Shown here: positions 9,987-22,197 of the stretch, piece after piece | How the letters are laid out: every line of letters begins with the position of its first letter | Numbering within the stretch: the first letter of the stretch is position 1 | Origin: Nemertoderma westbladi | Taxonomy: Eukaryota; Xenacoelomorpha; Nemertodermatida; Nemertodermatidae | Direction: 5' to 3' | Assembly: GCA_032718475.1 (NCBI GenBank) | Contig: JAUCBJ010002346.1 | Coordinates: 1 to 45,999, forward strand | DNA length: 45,999 nucleotides | Translations under genes and position numbers: made by a program | The notes under the pieces: generated by a model | Database searches by the model: none | The model's input: the letters and a program-made list of their open reading frames with translations, nothing else | Told to the model about the DNA's origin: nothing

Positions 9987-10221
9987 CCTGAGATGGCTCT
10001 TCACGTGTATTCCGTCGGGCTTCTCTCTCACCCCCCCAGGGTAAACTCTCCCATGTCGGTCGTTGAGCACCCATCCCCTCCCGTCAGACCAGGTCCCGAT
10101 GGTTGTCAAGCCGTTGCTCTGAACGTTTAGGAGGTCGTATTCGGAAACCACGCGGTCGCCGGCGTCGTTTAACGATAGAAACCCGGTCCGCCCCTTGGGT
10201 AACTCACTCGATGTTATCGCC
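9987..10221 (-). CDS. GRIN2: NMDA receptor exon: ATD end and linker
   Basis: Minus-strand 235-bp exon after acceptor CTGCTGATAG and before a weak donor GTTCGT. It encodes ITSSELPKGRTGFLSLNDAG, then SEYDLLNVQSNGLTTIGTWS, then YPGGVREKPDGIHVKSHLR. The G-x-L-x-L/F-N-x-x-G-D-R, Y-x-(I/L)-(L/M)-N-(V/L)-Q and (W/Y)-PGG-x-x-x-KP-G elements, in that order, are the NMDA-receptor passage from amino-terminal domain to ligand-binding domain. One base completes the codon left by the upstream exon (aa+g = Lys). Confidence 0.88.
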
Positions 10222-10739
10222 CTATCAGCAGAATATCAACAGTTTAACTTGTTTTGTAACGTGAAGTTGTGCCAATTAATTATCAAACGCAAATGAATTG
10301 CCCAAATAATTTTACACATCAATTGAAAATCATAATTGCCGCGACCAGTTTATAAGTAACAAAATATTCTTCAAAAATCTCAATTACTTTATTTAGAAAC
10401 AATCGACTTATGTAATAAGTCTTGATTATTAATTATCCATTGCTCCATTGTACGTGATAGCCATTATAGGCTAAAGTGTAAGATTTTTGAAATACTATAA
10501 AGGGCCTACACTTGTTTTAAGTCCAATAATTTAAGTTATTTAAATATGCCGTCCAGTCAGATGTTATGTAACGTGAGTTTTTGGTGGTGGGTATAATTCT
10601 ATGGGGTAATTTGCTATATCTCATTAATTTCTCAACTCGCTTTATTCAAATCTTTTTAGAGTTTTGGAAACCACCGCCGTTCTCCTTATTACTGTACAAA
10701 TATTAATAGAGTTTAGAAGAGATAAATTCGATAATTTAC

Positions 10740-10911
10740 TTGAATAATTCTTTTCCGCTGGCCCATATTGAAGAGTTACATTTTGTTAGTGGTTGGTCTA
10801 CTATACTTCCCGCAGCAATGCACTTTCGCACAGCTTTATCGATAAGCGCAACAGAGTCATCTATGTGATACCAGGTTTGTTCTCCGAATACTAGCCGAGC
10901 ACCAAACGTAC
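10740..10911 (-). CDS. GRIN2: NMDA receptor exon: amino-terminal domain
   Basis: Minus-strand 172-bp exon after acceptor ATTGTGCAG and before donor GTAAAT. It encodes TFGARLVFGEQTWYHIDDSV, then ALIDKAVRKCIAAG and CNSSIWASGKELF. The D-(S/A)-V-A-x-(I/V)-x-x-A and C-x-x-x-x-IW-x-(T/S)-G elements are those of the late amino-terminal domain (lobe R2). Phases are 1 in and 2 out, compatible with both neighbours. Confidence 0.82.
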
Positions 10912-11543
10912 CTGCACAATTAAAATTATATCTCGATTCATTATTATATTAAGGAATATTTCAGATACAGGAAGATTTGAGTGGATATTGAATATGGTAG
11001 AATACTTTAATACTTCTCAGAATATGGGTCTTTTAGGCCTTAAATGTAGATTCACAAATAGAATATACAGATTTAGAACACGTGGGTTCTACGGAAGGCT
11101 CTGGTTCGTATACGTAGTGTCGAGTGTATAAGTGTCGACACTCTAACTTCCAAGGTTCCAAACCAACCCTCCGTAACTCTCCAATGTTCGACGGTAAAGG
11201 AAAGGTGTTTCTACAGTAGGCCTATTTACCGTTACAGTGTGGACGTATCTCTGTGTTACAGCACCAGCAATGTGGTGTTCACACTTCAATTGAAAAGTCG
11301 AAAATTGTAACACATTGTATTAAAACATTTGTAGAATAGGCTTATGAATTTAATACTATTATCAAGGGCATAACTTTAAGGAAAATAGTACGTATGGCAC
11401 ATTACTGTCGCTGTTTAAGTACTAATATACAGTATCTAAAGCCCTTGACTAAGGCGTGGCATTAAACATATTCCCCTGTGTAACTATGCTCTGATTCAGG
11501 TGTCTATTCGGTTAGGTAACTAACTACTTTGAATTATACTTAC

Positions 11544-11650
11544 CTATGGGAGAAATGTCTAAAATCTGTTCTGTAACAATCCACATCCAACCCTCCTGGT
11601 ACATTCCCATGCTTTCAGCTTGCTTCAGTATTAGTTCTGCATCTACACGG
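11544..11650 (-). CDS. GRIN2: NMDA receptor exon: amino-terminal domain, first seen
   Basis: Minus-strand 107-bp exon after acceptor TTTTCCTCCACAG and before a consensus donor GTAAGT. It encodes RVDAELILKQAESMGMYQEG followed by WMWIVTEQIL and DISPI. The A-x-x-(L/M)-x-M-x-G-x-x-W-(M/L)-W-(I/L)-V pattern matches the ATD strand-helix region. It ends with one base (g) that joins GT of the next exon to give Gly. The exon before it was not found; it would have to lie beyond the repeat array or outside the window. Confidence 0.78.
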
Positions 11651-12119
11651 CTGTGGAGGAAAATGTGTAGTGAGTAATGTAGGCCTAATGTGAAATTAAT
11701 ACAATATCAAATCCGCATATTTCAAAAATTAAAAAATTGACAGACACGCTGACAATAAATACTAGAAATATGAACTATATCCAACAATTCTCCGAAAATC
11801 GATATTTTAAGTATTTGTATAAAAGTATTTATTTTTTTGCTTCAAAGTATTATTTTATTTTAAATTAAAATAAATTAATTCATTTTTCATTCATTACATT
11901 AAATTTCAGAGTTAAATTAAGTATAGCTAGCCTTTAGAATTATTTGCATTTAACTAATAATATTTTGAAAAGAATAACGTAGACCCTACAAGCTGACATC
12001 AGAATGTACCGTTTATCTTGTGTTACTATTAAACATGTGAATAAATTAAAAAACAAAATTCAATGCAACTAAAAAAACTTATACAATATGAATAATATAT
12101 TTTCTTTAAAATATCCCAT
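11651..12119. other. AT-rich spacer, probable receptor intron
   Basis: Very AT-rich sequence with no exon on either strand that I can support. Confidence 0.4.
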
Positions 12120-12174
12120 TTATTGTCCGCAAAAGTACGGACAATAAAGACTTAAATGTCCGCATTTGCGGACA
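12120..12174. repeat. Two perfect stem-loops around CGGACAATAA
   Basis: TTATTGTCCG at 12120-12129 pairs with CGGACAATAA at 12138-12147 (8-nt loop). TGTCCGC at 12157-12163 pairs with GCGGACA at 12168-12174 (4-nt loop). A third CGGACAATAAAG occurs at about 12210, just before the Helentron-like array. Confidence 0.85.
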
Positions 12175-12223
12175 ATAAAGTAATTATTCAATCAATCTTC
12201 CAAAACTTCGGACAATAAAGTAA

Positions 12224-13226
12224 TTAGCAAGTCGTTAGACTTGATTACTGTAAGAATTGTTGACTGACTGACTGGCTGGCTGGCTGGCTGACTGGCTGGC
12301 TGGCTGGCTGGCTGATCTACAGCCAAAACTACTCTAACGATTTTGATGAAATTTTCACAGCATCTAGATACCGCGATTCTAAGGTCCCTGGCATGATCGG
12401 CTACTCCGTCCATAGCCTCTGGGCTCGAAAAATAGAGATAAACGAAAAAAACGCCATAGGCGCAATGGTAAAATAACACCCATGACAGCTGGTGTCCTGA
12501 TGAAAAATGGCTTATGTAATGCATTTCTACACAAGGCTTAGTAATAAATCGATGAGGTTGCCAAGAGTATTATACTTAGTACACCCATACTGTTTGTTTA
12601 GGCCCTGCACTCTCTGTCAAAGCAAATATTAACTGGTTGATTTAGTTTGTGGTTCTACACAGGCTTAGTATAAATCGATGAGGCTGCCAACTGGTTGGTT
12701 TAGTTTGCAATCTATTACCGCCTCAGCTGAATAACTCTTCCCCCTGCTGAATGACTATTAGGTATACAGTGTATCGGCTACATTATGCCAACATTAATAC
12801 TGTGGAGGCTGTATGCTTATAAGGCGGAATGTTTACTCAGCCTCATACTGATACTCTTTAAGGCTTACACTAACATTATAGTTTGAAATATAAAAATAAC
12901 TGCTTATTATCTGTATTGGGTTAATCACGGTGGCATTCAAAATGTTTTGTTAGGTGAATGACATTTAGTGGCTAAGATTATGCTCTGTCAGATTCCCTTC
13001 ACACCATAGGCAAACATTGTTGAGGCTGAGGGAATTTAATTTAGTTTACTCTACTGAGTCATTCAGCTGAATGGATTTGAGCAATTGCCAAATTACAGAG
13101 TGGGATCTCTCTCTGACCATAGATAAATAACACTTCCCTTCTGAACAAAGGTAAACATTGTTGAGGGAACTTACCTTTGATTGACGACTTCCGACTTGCT
13201 TAACGGCGTCTTGACGCCGTCTCTAG
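12224..13226 (+). mobile_element. Module 1, type B (GCAAGTCG ends), 1003 bp
   Basis: The 5' hairpin CAAGTC/GACTTG starts at 12228 and is followed by (TGGC)n. The 3' subterminal CGACTTGC is at 13192-13199, then a CGGCGTC/GACGCCG hairpin and TCTCTAG ending at 13226. It is collinear, without indels in the places I compared, with module 6 (offset 7074). Confidence 0.75.
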
Positions 13227-14722
13227 TTAGCAAGTCGTTAGACTTGATTACTGTAAGAATTGTTGACTGACTGACTGGCTGGCTGGCTGGCTGACTGGCT
13301 GGCTGATCTACAGCCAAAACTACTCTAACGATTTTGATGAAATTTTCACAGCATCTAGATACCGCGATTCTAAGGTCCCTGGCATGATCGGCTACTCCGT
13401 CCATAGCCTCTGGGCTCGAAAAATAGAGATAAACGAAAAAACGCCATAGGCGCAATGGTAAAATAACACCAATGACAGCTGGTGTCCTGATGAAAAATGG
13501 CTTATGTAATGCATTTCTACACAAGGCTTAGTAATAAATCGATGAGGTTGCCAAGATTATTATACTTAGTACACCCATACTGTTTGTTTAGGCCCTAGGA
13601 CACTCTGTCAAAGCAAATATTAACTGGTTGATTTAGTTTGTGGTTCTACACAGGCTTAGTATAAATCGGTGAGGCTGCCAACTGGTTGGTTTAGTTTGCA
13701 ATCTATTACCGCCTCAGCTGAATAACTCTTCCCCCTGCTGAATGACTGTTAGGTACAGGTTATTGGCTACATTAATGCCAACATTAATACAGTGGAAGCT
13801 GTATGCTTATAAGGTGGAATGTTTACTCAGCCTTATACTGATACTCTGTAAGGTTAAGACTAACATTATAGTTTGAAATATAAAAATCACTTATTATTAT
13901 CTGTATTGGGTTAATAATCACTGTGGCATTCAAAATGTTTTATAGGTGATTGACATTTAGTGCAAGCTGAATGACTGTTAGTTACAGAGTACTACAGTAC
14001 TGCACTCTTATTTTATTTTTAAATCTTTCGTCCAACATTAATACTTTGGAGGTTGTATGCTTATAAGGCGAATGTTTACTCAGCTTCATACTGATACACT
14101 GTAAGGCTAACACTAACGTTATAGTTTAACACATAAAAATCACTGCTTATTATCTGTATCAGGTTACATACTGTGGCATTCAAAATGTTTAAATGTTTTA
14201 TAGGTGATTGATATTTAGTGCAAGCTGAATGACTGTAGGTTACAGAGTACTATTGCACTGTATTTTATTTTTAAATCTTTTGGCCAACATTAATACTGTG
14301 GAGGCTGTATGCTTATAAGGCGGAATGTTTACTCAGCCTCATACTGATACTCTGTAAGGCTTACACTAACATTATTGTTTGAAATATAAAAATAACTGCT
14401 TATTATCTGTATTGGGTTAATCACTGTGGCATTCAAAATGTTTTGTTAGGTGAATGACATTTAGTGGCTAAGATTATTCTCTGTCAGATTCCCTTCACAC
14501 CATAGGCAAACATTGTTGAGGCTGAGGGAATTTACTTTAGTTTACTCTACTGAGTCATTCAGCTGAATGGATTTGAGCAATTGCCAAATTACAGAGTGGG
14601 ATCTCTCTCTGACCATAGATAAATAACACTTCCCTTCTGAACAAAGGTAAACATTGTTGAGGGAACTTACCTTTGATTGACGACTTCCGACTTGCTTAAC
14701 GGCGTCTTGACGCCGTCTCTAG
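13227..14722 (+). mobile_element. Module 2, type B, with triplicated 250-bp core
   Basis: Same ends as module 1, but the segment around TTATAAGGCGGAATGTTTAC is present three times (near 13809, 14062 and 14312; period about 252 bp). That explains its extra 493 bp. Confidence 0.75.
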
Positions 14723-16209
14723 TTAGGAACCGAGAGGTTCATTACTGTAAGAATTGTTGGCTGATTGATTGACTGGCTGGCTGACTGACTGATCTACAGC
14801 CAAAACTACTCTAACGATTTTGATGAAATTTTCACAGTGGCTTGATACCGCGATTCTAAGGTCCCTGGTATGTTCCGCTATTTTGTCCATGAGCCGTGGG
14901 CTCGAAAAATAGACATAAACGAAAAAACGCCATAGGCGCAATGGTAAAAAACACCAATAACAGCTGGTGTCGTGATGAAAAATGGCTTATGTAATGCATT
15001 TCTACAGAAGGCTTAGTAATAAATCGATGAGGTTGCCAAGATTATTATACTCAGTACACCCATACTGTTTGTATAGGCCACCACTCTCTGTCAAAGCAAA
15101 CATTAACGGGTTGGTTTAGTTTGAAATCTAATATCGCCTCAGCTGAATTACTCTTCCCAATGCAATCTATGGGAATATCTCACTCTGCTAATGTAAGCTG
15201 AATGACTTAAGTACACAGTGTGTTGGCTACATTAATGCCAACATTATTGCAAAATGTTTTATTGTTTGATTACTCTCTGTCAGTCTCCCCTTCAGAACAT
15301 TGTATAGGAAATTTACTTTAGTTTACTCTACTGTGCCATTCAGCTGAAGGGATTTGAGCGATTGCCAAGTTACAGAGTTGGATCATTATCTGACCATAGG
15401 CAAAGGCAAATCTTGTTAAAATATACTTTTTCCATGTTTTTTTTTCTGACCAAAAATTTCAAAAAAAAATTTTTGTAGCCAGTACTGCCAATCGATTCGC
15501 CATCAAAAATAACGCAAAAAATTTTTTTTGCAAAATTTTAAATTACTGTAAATTTTTGGCGACTGGGGGGGGTCAATTTTTTTCGATCCGCTATAACTCC
15601 GGAACGCTTTGTCCAAATTCGATGGGGTTTTCATTTTTCAACTTAATTCGATGTCCTCTTTCAGCCTATCCATGTTTCGAAACCCCAAACAACGCCGTTC
15701 AAAAATAAATTTTTTCTAGTTCTAGAATTTTACAAATTTCAAAAAAGTTGCAGTATTTTATTAACGCCTTTACGGAATTCGATAGCGTTTTCGATTTTTA
15801 TATTAAACGCAATATCCTGAATCTCACTAGCCTAGTTTCGCGTCACCAATGCCAAGACTTCATACTTTTTGAGGAAAATTTTTCTAGAATAATTTTTATT
15901 TAATTACATTTATCGCGATTTCTTATTACTGGATGCACATGAATTGATGGAGTTTTCAATTTCTTAACTAAACACGATATCGCGCATCGCACCAGCGTGG
16001 TTTCGAAATTCCAAAACGAGGTCTTCACTAGTTGCAGGTCGATTTTGTTCTAGAATGGAGCAACTAATAATAGATCGAATTTATTAATAATTATTGTATG
16101 AAATATGATTGTATTTTTACATAATTATTAGTTCTATACTAATTCTCGTTGTCTCTTTTATTTAAAATAAAAAGTCGGTTCCTTATCGGGCCGCTAGGCC
16201 CGTCACTAG
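14723..16209 (+). mobile_element. Module 3, type A (GGAACCGA ends), 1487 bp
   Basis: Starts TTAGGAACCGAGAGGTTC; ends TCGGTTCC, TTAT, the hairpin CGGGCC-GCTA-GGCCCG, then TCACTAG. The interior (about 15420-16140) is rich in TTTTTT/AAAAAA and TCGAT words. Module 8 is its closest full-length relative. Confidence 0.75.
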
Positions 16210-16968
16210 TTAGGAACCGAGAGGTTCATTACTGTAAGAATTGTTTACTGATTGATTGACTGGCTGGCTGGCTGACTGACTGACTGATCTACAGCCAAAA
16301 CTACTCTAACGATTTTGATGAAATTTTCACAGCGGCTGGATACCGTGATTCTAAGGTCCCTTGTATGTTCCGCTATTTCGTCCATGAGCCGTGGGCTCGA
16401 AAAATAGACATAAACGAAAAAACGCCATAGGCGCAATGGTAAAATAACACCAATAACAGCTGGTGTCGTGATGAAAAATGGCTTATGTAATGGATTTCTA
16501 CACAAGGCTTATTATAAATCGATGAGGTTGCCAAGATTATTGTACTTAGTACACCCATACTGTTTGTTTAGGCCCTAGGACACTCTGTCAAAGCAAATAT
16601 TAACTGGTTGGTTTAGTTAGAAATCTATTATCGCCTCAGCTGAATTACTCTTCCCAATGCATTCTATGAGAATATCTCACTCTGCTAATAATGTAAGCTG
16701 AATGACTTAAGTACACAGTGTGTTGGCTACATTAATGCCAACAATATTGCAAAATGTTTTATTGTTGGATTACTCTCTGTCAGTCTCCCCTTCAGAACAT
16801 TGTATAGGGAATTTACTTTAGTTTACTCTACTGTGCTATTCAGCTGAATGGATTTGAGCGATTGCCAAGTTACAGAGTTGGATCATTCTCTGACCATAGG
16901 CAAAAGACATCAAATGTTTTTAAAAAGATACTTTTTCCATGTTTTTTTTTTCTGACCAAAAATTTTTA
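16210..16968 (+). mobile_element. Module 4, type A, 3'-truncated
   Basis: An intact 5' half stops in the homopolymer GACCAAAAATTTTT, where the 5' end of module 5 begins. The missing 3' half is not found after module 5, so this is a truncated fusion, not a nested insertion. Confidence 0.7.
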
Positions 16969-17007
16969 TTAGGAACCGAGAGGTTCATTACTGTAAGAAT
17001 TGCTCGA

Positions 17008-17046
<39 letters not shown>

Positions 17047-19297
17047 TGACTGATCTACAGCCAAAACTACTCTAACGATTTTGATGAAATTTTCACAGCG
17101 GCTGGCTGACCTGATTCTAAGGTCCCTGGCATGATCGGCTACTCCGTCCATAGCCTCTGGGCTCGAAAAATAGAGATAAACGAAAAAACGCCATAGGCGC
17201 AATGGTAAAATAACACCAATGACAGCTGGTGTCCTGATGAAAAATGGCTTATGTAATGCATTTCTACACAAGGCTTAGTAATAAATCGATGAGGTTGCCA
17301 AGATTATTATACTTAGTACACCCATACTGTTTGTTTAGGCCCTACCAACCACTCTCTGCAAAGCAAACATTAACTCGTTGGTTTAGTTTGAAATCTAGTA
17401 TTGCCTCAGCTGAATAACTCTTCCCAATGCATTCTAGGGGAGTATAAAAGTTTCTCCCTCTGCTAATGTAAGCTGAATGACTTAAGTACACAGTGTGTTG
17501 GCTACATTAATGCCAACAATATTGCAAAATGTTTTATTGTTGGATTACTCTCTGTCAGTCTCCCCTTCAGAACATTGTATAGGGAATTTACTTTAGTTTA
17601 CTCTACTGTGCTATTCAGCTGAATGGATTTGAGCGATTGCCAAGTTACAGAGTTGGATCATTCTCTGACCATAGGCAAAAGACATCAAATGTTTTTAAAA
17701 AGATACTTTTTCCATGTTTTTTTTTTCTGACCAAAAATTTCAAAAAAAAATTTTTCGTAGCCAGTACTGCCAATCGATTCGCCATCAAAAATAACGCAAA
17801 AAATTTTTTTTGCAAAATTTTAAATTACTGTAAATTTTTGGCGACTGGGGGGGTCAATTTTTTTCGATCCGCTATAACTCCGGAATGCTTTGTCCAAATT
17901 CGATGGGGTTTTTATTTTTCAATTTAATTCGATGTCCTCTTTCAGCCTATCCATGTTTCGAAACCCCAAACAGCGCCGTTCAAAATTTAATTTTTTCTAG
18001 ATTCTAGAATTTTACAAATTTCAAAAAAGTTGCGGTATTTTATTAACGCCTTTACAGAATTCGATAGCGATCAACTTAATTCGATGTCCTCTTTCAGCCT
18101 ATCCATGTTTCGAAACCCCAAACAGCGCCGTTCAAAAATTATTTTTTTCTAGTTCTAGAATTTTACAAATTTCAAAAAAGTTGCAGTATTTTCATTAACA
18201 CCTTTATGGAATTCGATAGCGTTTTCGATTTTTATATTAAACGCAATATCCTGAATCTCACTAGCCTAGTTTCGCGTCACCAATGCCAAGACTTCATACT
18301 TTTTGAGGAAAATTTTTCTAGAATAATTTTTATTTAATTACATTTATCGCGATTTCTTATTACTGGTTGCACATGAATTGATGGATTTTTCAATTTATTA
18401 ACTAAACACGATATCGCGCATCGCACCAGCGTGGTTTCGAAATTCCAAAACGAGGTCTTCACCCGAATGGAGCCGAGTTGAGCCCAATCAAGCCGAGCAA
18501 GCCAGACTGAGCCGAGTCAAGCCCAATCGAGTCGAGTCGAGCCCAATAGAGCCGAGTTGAGCCCAATCAATCCTAGTCGAGCCCAATTGAGCGGGACCAA
18601 GCCAAATCGAGCCCAATCGTGCCAGACTGGGCCAATTTGAGCCAAATCGAGCCGAGTCAAGCCCAATCAATCCCAATCAATTGAGTCGAATCGAGCCCAA
18701 TTGAGCCAAGTCGAGCCGGACCGAGCCGAGTCAAACCCAATCGAGCCGATTGAGCCGAATAAAGCTGAGTCGACTCAGACCGAGCCGAGCAGAACCCAAT
18801 CGAGCCGAGTTGAGCCGTGTCACGCCAAATTGAGCCGGACTGAGTCGAGTCGAGACCAATCAAGCCGAGTCGAGCCCAATCGAGCTGAGTCGAGCCGGAC
18901 AGAACCGAGTTGAGCATAATCAAGCCGAGTCGAGCCAGACTGAGCCGAGTTAAGCCCAATCGAATCGAGTCAAGCTCAATAGAGCCGAGTCGAGCCCAAT
19001 CAAGCCTAGTCGAGCCCAATTGAGCCAAGTTGAGCCAAATCGAGCCGAGTCAACCCCAATCAATCCCAATCGAGCCGATTCGAGCCCAACCGAGCTGAGT
19101 CGAGACGAATCGAGCCGATTGAGCTGAGTCGAGTCGAGCCCAATCAAGCCGAGTCGAGCCCAATCGAGCCAAACCGAGCCGATCAAGCCAAGTCGAACTG
19201 AATCGGGCCCAATCATGCCAGACCGAGCCGAGCTCGTTGTCTCTTTTATTTGAAATGAAAAGTCGGTTCCTTATCGGGCCGCTAGGCCCGTCACTAG
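16969..19297 (+). mobile_element. Module 5, type A, with internal satellite, 2329 bp
   Basis: Complete type A ends. Internally it has a partial duplication of about 150 bp (near 17925-18065 and 18069-18190) and a 765-bp pentamer-based satellite. Confidence 0.72.
18470..19234 (+). repeat. Pentamer-based satellite (GAGCC/GAGTC/CAATC)
   Basis: Built from 5-bp blocks such as GAGCC, GAGTC and CAATC that combine into phrases like GAGCCGAGTCGAGCCCAATC. Open frames across it on both strands are a consequence of the 5-bp period lacking stops, not genes. Confidence 0.85.
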
Positions 19298-20300
19298 TTA
19301 GCAAGTCGTTAGACTTGATTACTGTAAGAATTGTTGACTGACTGACTGGCTGGCTGGCTGGCTGACTGGCTGGCTGGCTGGCTGGCTGATCTACAGCCAA
19401 AACTACTCTAACGATTTTGATGAAATTTTCACAGCATCTAGATACCGCGATTCTAAGGTCCCTGGCATGATCGGCTACTCCGTCCATAGCCTCTGGGCTC
19501 GAAAAATAGAGATAAACGAAAAAAACGCCATAGGCGCAATGGTAAAATAACACCCATGACAGCTGGTGTCCTGATGAAAAATGGCTTATGTAATGCATTT
19601 CTACACAAGGCTTAGTAATAAATCGATGAGGTTGCCAAGAGTATTATACTTAGTACACCCATACTGTTTGTTTAGGCCCTGCACTCTCTGTCAAAGCAAA
19701 TATTAACTGGTTGATTTAGTTTGTGGTTCTACACAGGCTTAGTATAAATCGATGAGGCTGCCAACTGGTTGGTTTAGTTTGCAATCTATTACCGCCTCAG
19801 CTGAATAACTCTTCCCCCTGCTGAATGACTATTAGGTATACAGTGTATCGGCTACATTATGCCAACATTAATACTGTGGAGGCTGTATGCTTATAAGGCG
19901 GAATGTTTACTCAGCCTCATACTGATACTCTTTAAGGCTTACACTAACATTATAGTTTGAAATATAAAAATAACTGCTTATTATCTGTATTGGGTTAATC
20001 ACGGTGGCATTCAAAATGTTTTGTTAGGTGAATGACATTTAGTGGCTAAGATTATGCTCTGTCAGATTCCCTTCACACCATAGGCAAACATTGTTGAGGC
20101 TGAGGGAATTTAATTTAGTTTACTCTACTGAGTCATTCAGCTGAATGGATTTGAGCAATTGCCAAATTACAGAGTGGGATCTCTCTCTGACCATAGATAA
20201 ATAACACTTCCCTTCTGAACAAAGGTAAACATTGTTGAGGGAACTTACCTTTGATTGACGACTTCCGACTTGCTTAACGGCGTCTTGACGCCGTCTCTAG
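19298..20300 (+). mobile_element. Module 6, type B, 1003 bp twin of module 1
   Basis: Same ends, same length and same diagnostic variants as module 1 (for example GCCAAGAGTATTATAC and GGCCCTGCACTCTC). No difference was seen in the stretches compared. Confidence 0.75.
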
Positions 20301-21118
20301 TTAGGAACCGAGAGGTTCATTACTGTAAGAATTGCTCGTGGCTGACTGGCTGGCTGATCTACAGCCAAAACTACTCTAACGATTTTGATGAAATTTTCAC
20401 AGCGGCTAGATACCGCGATTCTAAGGTCCCTGGTATGTTCCGCTATTTCGTCCATGAGCCGTGGGCTCGAAAAATAGACATAAACGAAAAAACGCCATAG
20501 GCGCAATGATAAAAATACCAGCTGGCACTCATGAAAAATGGATAGAGATGGCCTAGTAATGCTATTCTATAGGAATGGCCACCTAACAAGGAAATGCTTT
20601 CTCTGCCAAGTATTCTCCTCACTCTACAACTCAGACAGTAAGCAAACAAAAGCCGTGGGATTCTAATGTATTACATCATAAGCTGATTGCTCTCCCAATA
20701 GCCCTCACACACTCACTGAATCGAATGAAATCGTATATCTATTAGCTTAATGCGAATAGCTGGTAGCTGAATGCCATTTTAGTTATTGTGTACTGTTGAT
20801 TGCAGAGTTGACTGCTATGTTGTATGTATTTAATTAAAATAATTTTCGTAGAGGGAAGTTAATTTGGGATTACTTTCTATCAGATGTAAGCAAAGCTGTT
20901 CAATGGGGTGGGTCATGGGACCCAAATATAGTACATTATGCATGGCAAACATTAATAAAATCATTCAGTCAACCTGGAGGGTATTTGCTTAGTTAACTCT
21001 ACTGTGCGAAAAACGAATTTTTAATGTTACCCATACTTCAGGTGAATGAATTTTTAGATATTTGTACTGGAGGCAAGGATTTCTGATATAATTAAATATA
21101 TATTTCGATATTATGTAG

Positions 21119-21621
21119 TTGCGCCCTTCTAGCAGCACGTGAGATAATCAAGTAATAGACATAATATTTGACTTTGTCCCTTCGAGCAGCACGTGAGTTT
21201 TGCTTTGACCCTTCGATATATGTATTTGCGCCCTTCGAGCAGCACGTGAATTACATCAAATAATAGACACATTGTTTGACTTTGTCCCTTCGAGCAGCAC
21301 GTGAGTTTTGCTTTGACACTTCGATATATGTATTTGCGCCCTTCGAGCAGCACGTGAGATAATCAAGTAATAGACATAATGTTTGACTTTGTCCCTTCGA
21401 GCAGCACGTGAGTTTTGCTTTGACCCTTCGATATATGTATTTGCGCCCTTCGAGCAGCACGTGAATTACATCAAATAATAGACACATTGTTTGACTTTGT
21501 CCCTTCGAGCAGCACGTGAGTTTTGCTTTGACACTTCGATATATGTATTTGCGCCCTTCGAGCAGCACGTGAGTTTTGCTTTGACACTTCGATATATGTA
21601 TTTGCGCCCTTCGAGCAGCAC
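21119..21621 (+). repeat. 107-bp tandem repeat with CACGTG E-box
   Basis: GCGCCCTTC(G/T)AGCAGCACG starts at about 21123, 21228, 21336, 21443 and 21551, a period of 107-108 bp, with a final short unit. Each unit contains CCCTTCGAGCAGCACGTGAG twice, so CACGTG recurs about every 50 bp. Related copies occur in modules 9 (24613-24925) and 10 (26824-27062). Confidence 0.85.
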
Positions 21622-21625
21622 GGGG

Positions 21626-22197
21626 AGTCGACTCAGACCGAGCCGAGCCGAGCCGAGCCGAGCCGAGCCGAGCCGAGCCGAGCCGAGCCGAACCGAGCCG
21701 AGCCGAGCCGAACCTAGCCGAGCCGAGCCAAACCGAACCGAGCCGAACCGAGCCGTGCCGAGCCGAGCCGAGCCGAGCCAAGCCGAGCCGAGCCGAACCG
21801 TGCCGAGCCGAGCCGAGCCGAACCGAGCCGAGCCGAGCCGAGCCGAGCCGAGCCGAGCCGAGCCGAGCCGAGCCGAGCCGAGCCGAACCGCGCCGCGCCG
21901 AGCCGAGCCGAGCCGAGCCGAGCCGAGCCGAGCCGAGCCGTGCCGAACCGAGCCGAGCCGAGCCGAGCCGAACCGAGCCGAGCCGAGCCGAGCGGAGCCG
22001 AACCGAGCCGAGCCGAGCCGAGCCAAGCCGAGCCGAGCCGAGCCGAACCGAGCCGAGCCGTGCCGAGCCGAGCCGAGCCGAGCCGAGCCGAGCCGAGCCG
22101 AGCCGAGCCGAGCCGAGCCGAGCCGAGCCGTGCCGAGCCGAACCGAGCCGAGCCGAGCCGAGCCGAGCCGAGCCGAATCGTGCAAGACCGAGCCGAG
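21626..22197 (+). repeat. (AGCCG)n pentanucleotide satellite, about 570 bp
   Basis: Nearly pure AGCCG with AACCG, TGCCG and AGCCA variants. It starts at GAGTCGACTCAGACCGAGCC, a sequence that also lies inside the complex satellites of modules 5 and 9. Confidence 0.95.
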
